A stretch of 64,000 nt of DNA from Acuticoccus mangrovi (GCF_016411865.1 NZ_JAEKJA010000012.1:97166-161165); one strand, 5' to 3'. Positions 8,375 through 17,593 are shown, counted from the stretch's first letter. The notes: a model not told the origin generated them from the sequence alone. Numbers and translations: made by a program.

Positions 8375-10486
8375 TTAGTCGGCAATCGCCGGCTGAGTGG
8401 GGGCGTCGGCTTCAGCCAACACGTCGACCTTGGGCGCGACGGCGATGTCGAGCCATCCATGCGCCGTTACGCTGACGCGGTCGCCGGCGTGCAGGGCGAC
8501 GGTGGTCGTCTCGCTTTCGATGAGGGCGGGTCCGTCAATCCGGTGACCCGGCGCCATCGCCTCGAAGGCGAACACCGGGGCCTCGACGAAGCGGCCGCCG
8601 GTGTGGATCGTCCGCGCCCCAACCGGCGCGATCGGGCGCGTGGCGGGCGCCAGCGGACGCGCCGCGTCGCCACGCTCCACTTCGCCGACGACGGCGACAC
8701 GCGCATTGACGAGGTCGACGTCCTGCCCAGGCGAGGAATAGGTGTAGAGGTCCTCGTGACGGCGGTGGAAGCGGTCCACCACCGCATCGGCGAGGCCGGG
8801 CGCGGCGAAGTCGATGCCGTCGAGGGGAACGTTGATCTCGAAGATCTGCTCGCCGTAGCGCATCTCCGCCGATCGTTCGATCCGCAGCCGCTCGGCGAAC
8901 CGGTCCGGCAGGCGTGCCCGCGCGTCCGCCTCCAGCTCGTCGAAAAGCGCGCGCAGGGCGGTGTCGGAGAGGGCCGCGCTGTCGCCCACGCGCGAGCGCG
9001 CCACCTCGTATCGGAGGTCGCTGGCGAGCATCCCCCACGCGCACAGCACCGAGGCGATGGTCGGCACCACGACGCGCGTCACGCCGATCTCGCGCGCCAC
9101 CTCCGCGGCGTGGAGCCCCGCGGCCCCGCCGAAGGCGACGATGGTGAAGTTGCGCGGATCGACGCCGCGCCGCAGCGTCATCAAGCGGATGCCGTCGGCC
9201 ATCTTCACGTTGATGAGGCGGTGGATCCCGACGGCAGTGCCGATCCGGTCGAGGCCGATCTTGCCGGCAAGGTCGTCGATGGCCGCTTCGGCGGCGGCGC
9301 GGTCGAGGGTGCCGCGACCGCCCGCGAAGGCGTCGTCGGCGAGGTAGCCGAGCACGAGATTGCTGTCGGTCACCGTGGCCTCGGTACCGCCTTGGCCGTA
9401 GCAGGCCGGACCCGGAACGGCGCCCGCCGAGCGCGGGCCGACGGTGAAGCTGCCGGTCCCGTCCGGGCTCGCGAGCGACCCGCCGCCCGCACCGATGGAG
9501 TGGATGTCGTAGCTGCGCAGCGCGATGCGCTCGCCCGCGAGGCCGCGCTCGGAGGTGAGCGCCACACGCCCATCGGCGATCAGCGAGATTTCGGTCGACG
9601 TGCCGCCCATGTCGAACGGGATGACGTTGCGCTCGCCGATGAGGTCGGCGCAGGCGCGCGCCCCCGCGATTCCGCCCGCCGGCCCCGAGAGGCAGGTGCC
9701 CGCCGCCAGCGCGATGGCGTCCGCCACCTGGGTGATCCCGCCGTGCGACAGGATCACGAACAGCGGACCGTCGAAGCCCGCCTCCGCGAGGCGCCCGGTG
9801 AGGCGCTGCATGTAGCGCTTCACCACCGGGCCGATGGCGGCGTTGACGACGGTGGTCGACAGCCGCTCGTACTCCTTGATCTGCGGCAGCACCGCCGAGG
9901 AGACCGAGACGTAGGCCTCCGGCATCATCTCCGCGACGATCTCGGCCGCCCGCGCCTCGTGCGCGGCGTTGCGATAGGCGTGCAGAAAGCAGATCGCGAC
10001 CGACGTGACGCCGCGTTCGCGCAGATGCTCGACCTCGCGCCGCACCGCCGCTTCGTCCAGCGGCTGCGCGACGGTGCCGTCGTGCGCGATCCTCTCGGGC
10101 ACACCGCGGCGCAGCGCGCGGGGGACGAGCGGCTCGGGCGGCGCCATCAGCAGATTGTAGCGCTCGGGCTTCAGGCCCTCCCGCATTTCCAGGATGTCGC
10201 GATGCCCCGCCGTGGTCAGGAGGCCCACCTTCGCCCCCTTGCGCTCGAGCATCGCGTTGGTGGCGACGGTGGTGCCGTGAACGATCCGCTCGGTGCGCCC
10301 CAACAGGGCGGCGGTCGACAGATCGAGGCGGGCGGCGAGCTCCTCCAGCCCGGCGAGGACGCCGATGGACTGGTCCTCGGGCGTCGACAGCGACTTCGCG
10401 ATCACGGTCGCGCCATCAGGATCGATGGCGACGAAGTCGGTGAACGTCCCGCCCACGTCTATGCCGATGGTGTAGGTCGTGCTCAT
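8375..10486 (-). CDS. hyuA: Hydantoinase/oxoprolinase family protein, HyuA type (first copy)
   Basis: A 703-residue ATP-grasping subunit of the hydantoinase/5-oxoprolinase/acetone carboxylase superfamily, which uses ATP to activate a cyclic amide or carbonyl substrate. The sugar-kinase-like phosphate loops are plain: GIDVGGTFTDF at residues 8-18, HGTTVATNAML near 70, DMGGTSTEISL in the middle and PFxGxGG-like AFGGAAGLHA. Length matches the family. The partner HyuB precedes it by 69 bases and a TRAP importer follows. The substrate is unknown; hydantoins, N-methylhydantoin and 5-oxoproline are the known options. Confidence 0.92.
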   Translation of the reverse strand: MSTTYTIGIDVGGTFTDFVAIDPDGATVIAKSLSTPEDQSIGVLAGLEELAARLDLSTAALLGRTERIVHGTTVATNAMLERKGAKVGLLTTAGHRDILEMREGLKPERYNLLMAPPEPLVPRALRRGVPERIAHDGTVAQPLDEAAVRREVEHLRERGVTSVAICFLHAYRNAAHEARAAEIVAEMMPEAYVSVSSAVLPQIKEYERLSTTVVNAAIGPVVKRYMQRLTGRLAEAGFDGPLFVILSHGGITQVADAIALAAGTCLSGPAGGIAGARACADLIGERNVIPFDMGGTSTEISLIADGRVALTSERGLAGERIALRSYDIHSIGAGGGSLASPDGTGSFTVGPRSAGAVPGPACYGQGGTEATVTDSNLVLGYLADDAFAGGRGTLDRAAAEAAIDDLAGKIGLDRIGTAVGIHRLINVKMADGIRLMTLRRGVDPRNFTIVAFGGAAGLHAAEVAREIGVTRVVVPTIASVLCAWGMLASDLRYEVARSRVGDSAALSDTALRALFDELEADARARLPDRFAERLRIERSAEMRYGEQIFEINVPLDGIDFAAPGLADAVVDRFHRRHEDLYTYSSPGQDVDLVNARVAVVGEVERGDAARPLAPATRPIAPVGARTIHTGGRFVEAPVFAFEAMAPGHRIDGPALIESETTTVALHAGDRVSVTAHGWLDIAVAPKVDVLAEADAPTQPAIAD

Positions 10487-10555
10487 GCGTCCTCGGGGCC
10501 CGGTGTACTGATGGGGAAGGCGGGGGCCGTTGCTGGTGGGCGGCGGGGACCGCCG

Positions 10556-12229
10556 TTAGGGGGTGACGAGTTCCTCGTCGACATCGTGGGCGCGGGCGGC
10601 CGGCGTGCGCTCGGCGGGATCGCCCCAGCCGCCGCCACCGCCGGAGCGGATCGCGAACACGCTGCCGGGCGCGATCTCGAGCCCGAACTGCTTCGTCGCG
10701 AGACGGCTCGCCTCGCCGTCCGTGACGAGACGGTAGTCGTGCGGGGCGCCATCGCGGCCGCCGGCGATGCCGGCCGCACCATGACGCGCGCCTTCGCCGG
10801 CGGTGTGGGCGTAGGCGGGAACTTCGACCCGGAGGTCGAGCGTCGTTCCGACGCCTCCGCGATAGCGGCCGTCTCCGCCGGAATCAGGGCGGAACTCGTG
10901 CTGCTCGAACACCAGCGGGAAGCGCGCCTCGGTCACCTCGATCGAGCCGAACTTGATGCCGCCGACGGAGTGCCATTCGCCGGCGCCCGACCACCCGTCG
11001 CCGACCGGTGAGGCGCCGCCCCCCGGCCGCGCGTGGAACATGTGCCAGATGAAGGTACGCCCGTTGCGCGGGTTCTCGCCGGTGATCGAGATGCGGAAGC
11101 GGCGCGACCATCCGCCGGAGCAGCGCTCGGGGCAGGCGTGCTGGAGCGCGCGCACGATGGCCTCGACGATCTCGTTCGCCGGGTGGGTGGTCGCGAGCGT
11201 CACCGGCACGTTGGCATCCGGGTGGACGATCGACCCGGGCCGCAGCTTCACGTCGAGCACGCGAAACACCCCGTCATTCTTCGGAATGTCCGCGTCGATG
11301 AGGTAGGCGAGAGCCATCGCGACGGAGGCCTGGGTGTTGGCGAAGGGCGAGTTGACGAAGCTCTTCGACTGATCGTCGCTGCCGGTGAGGTCGACGGTGA
11401 GATCGCTGCCGCTGACGGTCACGCGGGCGCGGATGGCGACGTCCTGCCGGCCGCGTCCGTCGTCGTCGAGATAGGCGGTGCCCTCGTAGGTCCCATCCGG
11501 CCACTCGGAGACGATCGCGCGCGTCCGCGCCTCGGCGCCGCTCATGATCTCCTCGACCGCGCGGTGCACCACGGTGCCGCCGAATTCGCGGTAGAGCTGC
11601 GACAGCGAGCGCTCGCCGAGGTGCGCGGCGCCGATCATCGCGTCGAGATCGCCCTTGAACTCCCGCGGCAGGCGCACGTTCATCAGGATCATGTCGAGCA
11701 CGTCGCCTCTGAGCCGGCCCCGCTCGGCGAGCTTGAGCGGGGGAATGCGCAGGCCTTCCTGCCAGATCTCGGTGGCGTTCGGGTTGTAGGCGCCGTGGGT
11801 GGCGCCGCCGATGTCGCCCATATGGGCGCGCACGACCGTCCAGAGCCGGCGCTCGCCGTCGAAGAAGACCGGCGCGAAGATGGTGACGTCCGGCAGGTGG
11901 CTGCCGCCGGCATAGGGATCGTTGAGGACGAAGAGATCGCCCTCGGCGACGTCGTCGGCGAAACGCTCCTCGAGCGCGCGCACGGCCCAGGGCAACGCGC
12001 CGACGTGGACGGGGATGTGGTCGGCCTGAGCGACCAGCCGGCAGTCGCGGTCGACGATACCCATGGAGAAATCGCGGCTGGCATTGAGGATCTGCGAGTA
12101 GGCGGTGCGCAGCATCGCCTCGCCCATCTCCTCCACGATCGCGCTCAGGCGATGCTGGATGACCGCCCGCGAGATCGGGTCGAGCCGATCGGTCTGTTCC
12201 CTCGGCAAGGTGTGCTCCGCTTCGTCCAT
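10556..12229 (-). CDS. hyuB: Hydantoinase B/oxoprolinase family protein, HyuB type (first copy)
   Basis: A 557-residue HyuB subunit, the usual partner of HyuA. Marks are LDPISRAVIQHRL, AMLRTAYSQILNASRDFS, FVLNDPYAGGSHLPD near residue 105, and RAHMGDIGG with metal-binding-type His and Asp; the C-terminal GGDGRYRGGVG and SGGGGGWGDP glycine-rich motifs are complete. The ATG at 12229 was preferred; a TTG at 12268 is in frame, but neither has a good ribosome site. It lies 54 bases after the lysR stop in the same direction. Confidence 0.9.
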   Translation of the reverse strand: MDEAEHTLPREQTDRLDPISRAVIQHRLSAIVEEMGEAMLRTAYSQILNASRDFSMGIVDRDCRLVAQADHIPVHVGALPWAVRALEERFADDVAEGDLFVLNDPYAGGSHLPDVTIFAPVFFDGERRLWTVVRAHMGDIGGATHGAYNPNATEIWQEGLRIPPLKLAERGRLRGDVLDMILMNVRLPREFKGDLDAMIGAAHLGERSLSQLYREFGGTVVHRAVEEIMSGAEARTRAIVSEWPDGTYEGTAYLDDDGRGRQDVAIRARVTVSGSDLTVDLTGSDDQSKSFVNSPFANTQASVAMALAYLIDADIPKNDGVFRVLDVKLRPGSIVHPDANVPVTLATTHPANEIVEAIVRALQHACPERCSGGWSRRFRISITGENPRNGRTFIWHMFHARPGGGASPVGDGWSGAGEWHSVGGIKFGSIEVTEARFPLVFEQHEFRPDSGGDGRYRGGVGTTLDLRVEVPAYAHTAGEGARHGAAGIAGGRDGAPHDYRLVTDGEASRLATKQFGLEIAPGSVFAIRSGGGGGWGDPAERTPAARAHDVDEELVTP

Positions 12230-12262
12230 GAAGACGGGACGGTAGCGACGGGAACTCGACCG

Positions 12263-12275
12263 TTCCAATACGGAA
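12263..12275. promoter_or_regulatory. Inverted repeat upstream of hyuB
   Basis: TTCC, five bases, GGAA, next to the alternating run AATATATATATT (12274-12285). It sits in the only gap between the lysR stop and hyuB and is sharply AT-rich in a GC-rich setting. It could bind the neighbouring LysR protein or form part of a promoter. The symmetry is short, so this is tentative. Confidence 0.25.
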
Positions 12276-12283
12276 TATATATA

Positions 12284-13210
12284 TTATTTTCTGGTTTCGA
12301 TGATGTTCAGATCCGGTCGGACGCGGGTCTCGCTGGCGTCTTCGTCGATCAAATCCAACAAATCTTGTGCAAGACTTGCCCCATCATTGGGCACCCAGGC
12401 CGCATAGAGCTCAACATCTGGGCTCGTGTCGATCAAGGGGCGGAACACGACCCCCTCGATCTGAAGCCGGCGGGCGGAGCGCGGGACGAGAGCGATCCCC
12501 ATGCCGCTGCCGACCAGACACAGCATGGTCATGATCTGCTGCGCGTCCTGGATCATCGACGGAACGAAGCCCGCCGACCGGCAGACGTGCAGGATGAGGT
12601 CGCGAAAGGCGGGCGCCTCCTTGCTCTCGAAGATCACCAGCGGCGCGCCGTTCAGCTCGGCCAGGCGGATGGCGTCCTGACGCGCCCGCGGGTGGTCGGC
12701 GGGCAGCGCCACGACGAACGGGTCGGTGTGGACGAGCTTGATCGCGAATTGATCGTCCGGCACCGGCGGGCGCAGGAAGCCGAGATGGATGTCGCCCGCG
12801 GCGAGCGCGACGAGCTGAGCCGGCGAGGACATCTCCCGCAAGGCCAGCTGGACGTTCGGCCGCCGGCGGCCGAACGCGCGCAGGGCCGGGGCGGCGAACT
12901 CGAGCGCCGCCGTCCCGGTGACGCCGATGACGAGACGGCCGCCGTCGCCGACCCCCGCACGCCGCGTCGTCGCCTCGGCGCGGGCGACCTGCGACAGGAT
13001 CAACCTCGCCTCACGCAGCAGGGTCTGCCCCGCGGGGGTGAGGCCGATCGGGCGGGTCGACCGGTCGAACAGCTCGACGCCGAGGTCCGCCTCGAGCGCC
13101 TTCATCTGCTGCGACAGCGGCGGCTGCGCGATGTTGAGGAGCTCCGACGCGCGGCCGAAGTGCCGCTGTTCCGCAAGGGTTACGAAGTACCTGAGTTGGC
13201 GGAGATCCAT
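12284..13210 (-). CDS. LysR-family transcriptional regulator
   Basis: A 308-residue LysR regulator: the helix-turn-helix is at residues 1-60 (MDLRQLRYFVTLAEQRHFGRA, then AQPPLSQQMKALE), followed by the linker helix and a two-lobe effector domain. ATG 13210 starts exactly at the usual MDLRQLRYF; GTG 13243 would add 11 residues. Unlike most LysR genes it is not divergent: it heads the same-strand run with hyuB, hyuA and the TRAP genes, so it probably controls that run together with itself and senses the imported acid or its product. Confidence 0.93.
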   Translation of the reverse strand: MDLRQLRYFVTLAEQRHFGRASELLNIAQPPLSQQMKALEADLGVELFDRSTRPIGLTPAGQTLLREARLILSQVARAEATTRRAGVGDGGRLVIGVTGTAALEFAAPALRAFGRRRPNVQLALREMSSPAQLVALAAGDIHLGFLRPPVPDDQFAIKLVHTDPFVVALPADHPRARQDAIRLAELNGAPLVIFESKEAPAFRDLILHVCRSAGFVPSMIQDAQQIMTMLCLVGSGMGIALVPRSARRLQIEGVVFRPLIDTSPDVELYAAWVPNDGASLAQDLLDLIDEDASETRVRPDLNIIETRK

Positions 13211-13391
13211 TGCCAATCGGTCGACCTGCTCATGACGGGGCACGGCTTCCGATTGGCGGCGGACAAGGCCCGGGGCCGATAGCCGGATAGGACTCGGCGG
13301 CCGCCGAAGGAGACGCCGAGGGTGCAGCGAACAATAACGCGTCTTCGAGCGCGTCGGAAGAGGCCGCCGGGATCGTTCCGCATCGCCGCAA

Positions 13392-13422
13392 CGATCCCGC
13401 CGAACGGGGTTCGGCGGGATCG
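13392..13422 (-). terminator. Strong hairpin downstream of the permease remnant
   Basis: A perfect 14-base-pair stem (CGATCCCGCCGAAC pairing with its complement) closed by a three-base loop, 29 bases beyond the stop of the truncated permease on the minus strand. There is no T-run after it, so it is not a textbook intrinsic terminator, but its place between two same-strand units fits termination or 3'-end protection. Confidence 0.5.
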
Positions 13423-13450
13423 GTATGGCTCCGGCGGTTCGCCCGCTCGG

Positions 13451-14152
13451 TCAGGAGGCCTCGCTCGGCTGCGCCTGCAGGGCCGGCTTGCGCACGTGCT
13501 CCGGCAGCAGCAGGCCGCACAGGATCGCGGTCAGCCCGCCCGTCGTGATGCCCGAGCCGAAGATCTGCTTCCACAGCGGCGGCAGGATGTTCAGGACGTC
13601 CGGCAGGAGCTGCACGCCGAGGCCCATGCCGACGGAGAGCGCCACCGTGATCGTGTCCTTCTTCGTCAGATGGTTGCTGCCGATGATGCGGATCCCGGAC
13701 ACCACGATCAGGCTGAACATGACGAAGGTCGACCCGCCGAGCACCGGGCGCGGGATCTGCTGGAGCACCGCGCCGAGGATCGGGAACAGCCCGAGGCTCA
13801 CCAGGATCACCGCGACGACGAAGGCGGCGAGGGCGACGTTCGTGCCGTTGCCGAAGTCGGCCGAGCCGGCGCCGCCGCCGATGTCGCGGATCGAGACGAG
13901 GATCAGGCTCATGCCGATCAGCACCACCACGCTGCCGGAGACCACCGGGGTGATGACCCGCCTGAGCCACGGCAGGGCGTAGGCGATGCCGATCTCGATA
14001 AAGCTCGCGACGGCGCAGACGCCGAAGATCGTGGCGAGCACCTCTTCGGGCGTGGCGCCGCCTTCCTGGGCGATCTTACCCGACGTGATCAGCGCGGCGA
14101 CGAACGCGACGCTCGTGCCCTGGAGGCTGAGGAGGCCCGATCCGACCGGGGC
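13451..14152 (-). pseudogene. NCS2 nucleobase:cation symporter remnant (N-terminus and core deleted)
   Basis: An open frame encodes parts of a uracil/xanthine permease (UraA/PbuX family). It begins abruptly at VGSGLLSLQGTSVAF, which in intact proteins lies roughly a hundred residues in; it continues normally through RRVITPVVSGSVVVLIG and GGGAGSADFGNG. Near residue VVAVILV (about 13,800) it jumps directly to SLGLFPILGAVLQQIP, which normally comes about 130 residues later, then proceeds to the usual C-terminus. So the first quarter and the central transport core, including the segments that bind the base, are missing, yet the frame is still open. It cannot be a normal transporter. It follows the class II aldolase gene on the same strand. 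Confidence 0.75.
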
Positions 14153-14188
14153 CGGCCGGGATGATGCGTGGTGTGGGGGCCTTGCTGG

Positions 14189-14944
14189 TCAGTCGCGATA
14201 GCTTGCGTCGCGGCGTTCGATCATTCTGATCAGTGCCGGCCACTCGGCCTTGCCGCCTTCTCGGTCGTAGGCGTCCCACTGCCCTGCGGCCTGCGCGCAA
14301 GTTGCCGCATCGGGAATGATGATCGGATCCCCGCTCGCCTGCGCGTCGAGCTGGGTGCGACACGCCGTGACGAGATAGTACATGTCGACGACGGCCTCCC
14401 CGATCGAGCGGCCGGTCGTCAGCAGACCATGGTTTCGCAGGATCATCGCGCGGTTCTGCCCGAGATCCTTGCAGAGCTGCTCGCCCTCGGAGAGATCGGA
14501 GATGCCGTCATACTGGTGGTAGCTGAGACGATCGAAGAAGCGCATCGACGCCTGAGTCATGAACAACAGGCCCCCCTTCAGGGCCGAGACGGACATGCCG
14601 GCGTCCGAATGGATGTGCGCCAAGGCGTTGAGGTCGGGACGGGCGCGCAGCAGGGCGCTGTGAATGGCGTACCCGGCAGCGTTGACGTTGGAGGATTCGT
14701 CCGAGACCTGATCGATGTGGAGCCTGATGAGGCTCGATGCCGTCACCTCCTCGAAGAGCAGCTCGTGCGGCTTGATGAGGAAGTAGTCGGGGTCGCCAGG
14801 CACTCTGAGGGTCAGGTGGTTGGAGACGAGGCTGGTCCATCCGAAGGCGTCGATGATCCGGTGAGCCGCTGCGAGCGCAAGTCGCGCAGCGGCCTCGTCG
14901 GTCAGGCGTTCGGCATCCATCCAGCGATCCGAAACAGTCGTCAT
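14189..14944 (-). CDS. Class II aldolase/adducin family protein
   Basis: A 251-residue class II aldolase-fold protein. SNHLTLRVPG near residue 40 is the N-terminal signature, AHIHSDAGMSVSA near 110 supplies the zinc-binding His-x-His, and ILRNHGLLTTGRSIGEA near 170 supplies the third His. Family members cleave or isomerise sugar phosphates or act on 4-phosphoerythronate-like compounds; several act on catabolic sugar acids. It is unclear which applies here. It is co-directional with a solute-binding protein gene (34 bases upstream) and a cupin gene. Confidence 0.85.
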   Translation of the reverse strand: MTTVSDRWMDAERLTDEAAARLALAAAHRIIDAFGWTSLVSNHLTLRVPGDPDYFLIKPHELLFEEVTASSLIRLHIDQVSDESSNVNAAGYAIHSALLRARPDLNALAHIHSDAGMSVSALKGGLLFMTQASMRFFDRLSYHQYDGISDLSEGEQLCKDLGQNRAMILRNHGLLTTGRSIGEAVVDMYYLVTACRTQLDAQASGDPIIIPDAATCAQAAGQWDAYDREGGKAEWPALIRMIERRDASYRD

Positions 14945-14977
14945 GGGATACCTGTGACGGTTAGGGGTGATCGGTTC

Positions 14978-15784
14978 TTACTTCTTGTAGTAATCGGCCC
15001 ACATGTCTGGCTCGACGGTCAGCGCGCCACCGATATATTTCTCGTGGATCTTCTTGAGCGTTCCATCATCCATCGCGGACATGATGATGTCCTCGAGCGC
15101 CAGACGCCACTTGGAGTCGTCCTGACGAATGATCATGACGAAGGGGTCGGGGCGGAAGGTCTTCGGCATGACGACAAGGTTGTCGTCTTGCGCGGCGAAC
15201 TTGGCGAGAACGGAGTAGGACGTCGTCACCGCGTCCACACGGCCGCTTTGGAGCGCCAGCACGGCGTTCGGATACTCCTGGAAATAGACCAGCTCGGCGG
15301 TCGGCTGTCGTTTGACCAGCTGGTCGCCGTCGAGCGAGCCTTGCACCGTCCCGACCTTGTGGTTGGCGAGGTCGTCGAGGGTGGTGATGCCGGAGTCCTT
15401 GCGAACCAGGATGGTCTGACCATCGATCTGGTAGGGCTGCGTGAAGTCGACGATCTTGGCCCGCTCGCGTGTCGGGTTGCTCGCCGCCATCAGAATGTCG
15501 ATGTTACCGTTCAGGAGCAGCGGGATCTTGGTCTTGGAAATGACCTCGACCATCTCGAGCTCGACGCCGAGCTTTTCGGCGACATAGTGGGCGAAGTCGA
15601 TCTCGGTGCCGACCCAGCTGCCGTCGCGGTCGATGAAGCCGACCGGCGGGAAGTCCTTGCGCAGACCGATCTTGACGGTGCCGCGCGCCTTCACCTCGTC
15701 GAGCAGGGACTCGGCGCTGGCGAGGCCAGACGTGAAGATCAACGACAGCGCGAGCACGCCCGCCGCTACGTTCCGGTAGAACAT
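14978..15784 (-). CDS. ABC transporter solute-binding protein, family 3 (orphan)
   Basis: A 268-residue exported binding protein of the amino-acid type. The signal peptide is MFYRNVAAGVLALSLIFTSGLASA. The mature part has GTVKIGLRKDFPPVGFIDRDG and GNIDILMAASNPTRERAKIVDFTQPY (Arg in TRERA is the usual alpha-carboxylate ligand), then VGTVQGS and YFQEYPNAVLALQSGRVDAV. It is clearly paralogous to the protein at 26987-27829. No permease or ATPase gene adjoins it, so it may dock on the permeases at 27936-29316. It lies 26 bases after the cupin gene. Confidence 0.9.
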   Translation of the reverse strand: MFYRNVAAGVLALSLIFTSGLASAESLLDEVKARGTVKIGLRKDFPPVGFIDRDGSWVGTEIDFAHYVAEKLGVELEMVEVISKTKIPLLLNGNIDILMAASNPTRERAKIVDFTQPYQIDGQTILVRKDSGITTLDDLANHKVGTVQGSLDGDQLVKRQPTAELVYFQEYPNAVLALQSGRVDAVTTSYSVLAKFAAQDDNLVVMPKTFRPDPFVMIIRQDDSKWRLALEDIIMSAMDDGTLKKIHEKYIGGALTVEPDMWADYYKK

Positions 15785-15810
15785 CTCAAGTCTCCATTTC
15801 TTTGCTTGAA

Positions 15811-16311
15811 TCAGCCGAAGACCTTGTCTTCGGAGAGGATCACGTCGACCTGCTTGTTGGCATCGCTGTAGCCGTCGACATCATTGCCTTCGGGGTCGAG
15901 CCGAAGCAGGACGTCTTCGGTCGACGTGACCGAGGCCCCCACCCGCAGCATGACCAAGGGGCCGGAGGCGTCGGCCTGGAAGCGGTAGAAGGCGGTACCG
16001 GGCAGGAACACGCCTTCGTTCGGGCCGACCGTCTTGGTCTCCCCGTCCGGGCCGTAGAAGGTCGCCTTGCCCTGCAGGATGACGAAGACGTGCTCCTCGT
16101 TCGGGTGGCGATGCAGCTCGTTCTCGCCGAGCCCGGCGTAGGTCTTGAGGATGACCGACATGGTCTTGCCGGCGGCCATCGGGATCTCGGTGCGGCCCTG
16201 CTCGGGCAGGGTGGCCCGCAGCCGGAAGAAGGTCGGCCCCTCGGTTTCCGCCAGCGTCTCCAGACGCTGTCTCAGATCTTCGGTGCTCACGGCGTACTCA
16301 ACGTCTGCCAT
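15811..16311 (-). CDS. Cupin-domain protein
   Basis: A 166-residue single-cupin protein. The metal site is visible as ELHRHPNEEHVFVILQGKATF (two His, a Glu) and the second box as FLPGTAFYRFQADASGPLVML. Such proteins may be small metal-dependent isomerases or dioxygenases, or ligand sensors. ATG 16311 was chosen because the family-like part begins right after it; the frame can run to 16425, but that stretch includes the operator-like palindrome and is not conserved-looking. It is the first gene of the cupin-binding protein-aldolase run. Confidence 0.8.
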   Translation of the reverse strand: MADVEYAVSTEDLRQRLETLAETEGPTFFRLRATLPEQGRTEIPMAAGKTMSVILKTYAGLGENELHRHPNEEHVFVILQGKATFYGPDGETKTVGPNEGVFLPGTAFYRFQADASGPLVMLRVGASVTSTEDVLLRLDPEGNDVDGYSDANKQVDVILSEDKVFG

Positions 16312-16342
16312 TTCGGCCTGACTCCATCTTGGCTTAAGTCGA

Positions 16343-16352
16343 TTGTCGACAA
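16343..16352. promoter_or_regulatory. GntR-type operator candidate
   Basis: A perfect palindrome, TTGTCGACAA, 31 bases before the cupin start in the 274-base gap between the cupin gene and the divergent dehydrogenase. FCD-class GntR proteins commonly bind T-T-G-T-n-n-A-C-A-A. A related core lies before the operon that encodes a GntR protein (36110-36117). Confidence 0.5.
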
Positions 16353-16585
16353 ACGACGATATGCGTATACTGGCCAAGACCCGTTGCACTGTCAACGCTT
16401 CCGCGTGCACAAGAATGCGGCTCAAACCGCCCTCTATTGAGCAAATCCGACAACGAAATCAGGCAAGTTCAGTAGAGGCGGAAGCCAGCACGTGGCGAGA
16501 CGCGAGCGCGGCGCTCACCCGCTCCGCGCCGCGGCCGCACGGCACATCACCAACGCACCCAACCCGACACGGAGCCCCGTCGACA

Positions 16586-17548
16586 GTGACCAGTCCCGAC
16601 CAGCCCCTCCTCGCCCTGGTCCATCACGAGGAGGCCGAGACGCTCGCCAGGCACATCGCCGCCCTCGCGCCGGACCTACACCTGGAGCTCGCCGCCGACC
16701 CGGACGCGCTGGCACAGGCGTCCCAGCGGGCGGACATCATCCTGACGGGCCGCCTGCCGGCCGGCTTCGTGTTTCCGCCGTCCGGCGTCACGTGGCTGCA
16801 GTCGACAAGTTCCGGCATCGACTACCTCATCCCGATGCTCACGAACCTCCCGGACGTCCTCATCTGCAACGCCAAGGGGCTGCACGCCGACGCGATGGCG
16901 GACTACGCGTTCTGCATGATGACGGCATTGCTCATCGACCTGCCCCGCCTGCAGCGCGAGCAGGCCGCGCGGGTCTGGTCGCCGCGCTCGGTCCCGACGT
17001 TGCGGTCCCGCAGCCTCGCGGTCCTCGGGCAAGGCCCCGTCGGGCTCGAGATCGCCCGCCGCGGTGCCGATCTCGGAATGCGGGTGACGGCCGTGTCGCG
17101 GTCGGGCGACAGCGGACCGGACGGCCTCGCCGCACGTCGCCCCGTCGAGGCCCTTCACGAGATCCTCCCCGACAGCGACGTCGTGGTGCTCGCCCTGCCG
17201 TCCACGCCGCAGACGCGGCATCTGATCGACGCCGACGCCCTCGCGCTGATGCGGCCGGACGCGATCCTCGTGAATATCGCGCGCGGTGCCGTCGTCGATG
17301 AAGCGGCCCTCGTCGCCGCGCTGCAGGAGAGCCGCCTCGGCGCCGCGGCGCTCGATGTGTTCGAGCAGGAGCCGCTGGCGGCGGACAGCCCGCTCTGGGC
17401 GATGCCGAATGTCATCATCACCCCCCACATGTCCGGCAATCCCGCGGACTTCTGTGCCTCGATGGCGCACCTCTTCGTCGACAACTACCGGCGTTTTCGG
17501 GACGGCACGGATCTTCTGAACGTCGTCGACTGGCGCCGGGGATATTGA
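16586..17548 (+). CDS. D-isomer-specific 2-hydroxyacid dehydrogenase
   Basis: A 320-residue NAD(P)-dependent oxidoreductase. The Rossmann site is VLGQGPVGLEIARRGADLG followed by VSRSG; the Ser-Arg-Ser after the second strand, in place of an acidic residue, suggests NADPH preference. Catalytic residues are in place: Arg in VNIARGAVVDE, Glu in DVFEQEPL, and His in ITPHMSG. It resembles glyoxylate/hydroxypyruvate reductases and probably reduces or oxidises a small 2-oxo/2-hydroxyacid. GTG 16586 is the chosen start, with GGAG at 16571-16574; the frame extends to 16343 but with no family similarity. It is divergent from the cupin gene. Confidence 0.88.
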   Translation: MTSPDQPLLALVHHEEAETLARHIAALAPDLHLELAADPDALAQASQRADIILTGRLPAGFVFPPSGVTWLQSTSSGIDYLIPMLTNLPDVLICNAKGLHADAMADYAFCMMTALLIDLPRLQREQAARVWSPRSVPTLRSRSLAVLGQGPVGLEIARRGADLGMRVTAVSRSGDSGPDGLAARRPVEALHEILPDSDVVVLALPSTPQTRHLIDADALALMRPDAILVNIARGAVVDEAALVAALQESRLGAAALDVFEQEPLAADSPLWAMPNVIITPHMSGNPADFCASMAHLFVDNYRRFRDGTDLLNVVDWRRGY

Positions 17549-17567
17549 GGGCGGCGCATATGGCGAT

Positions 17568-17593
17568 CCGCGCCGCATCGGGGCGCGGCGCGG
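17568..17593. terminator. Bidirectional hairpin between convergent genes
   Basis: A perfect nine-base-pair stem (CCGCGCCGC with its complement) and an eight-base loop, lying between the ends of the dehydrogenase and prpF-like genes. On the plus strand the stem is followed by CGGCTTT. Its place between convergent genes suits a shared terminator. Confidence 0.45.

Noticed and set aside
8144..11011. A 955-codon open frame antisense to hyuA and hyuB
   Set aside because: No family resemblance, and both genes opposite it are unmistakable; a by-product of G+C-rich third codon positions.
11033..13282. A 749-codon open frame antisense to hyuB and lysR
   Set aside because: It spans the gap between two real genes and has no recognisable domain.
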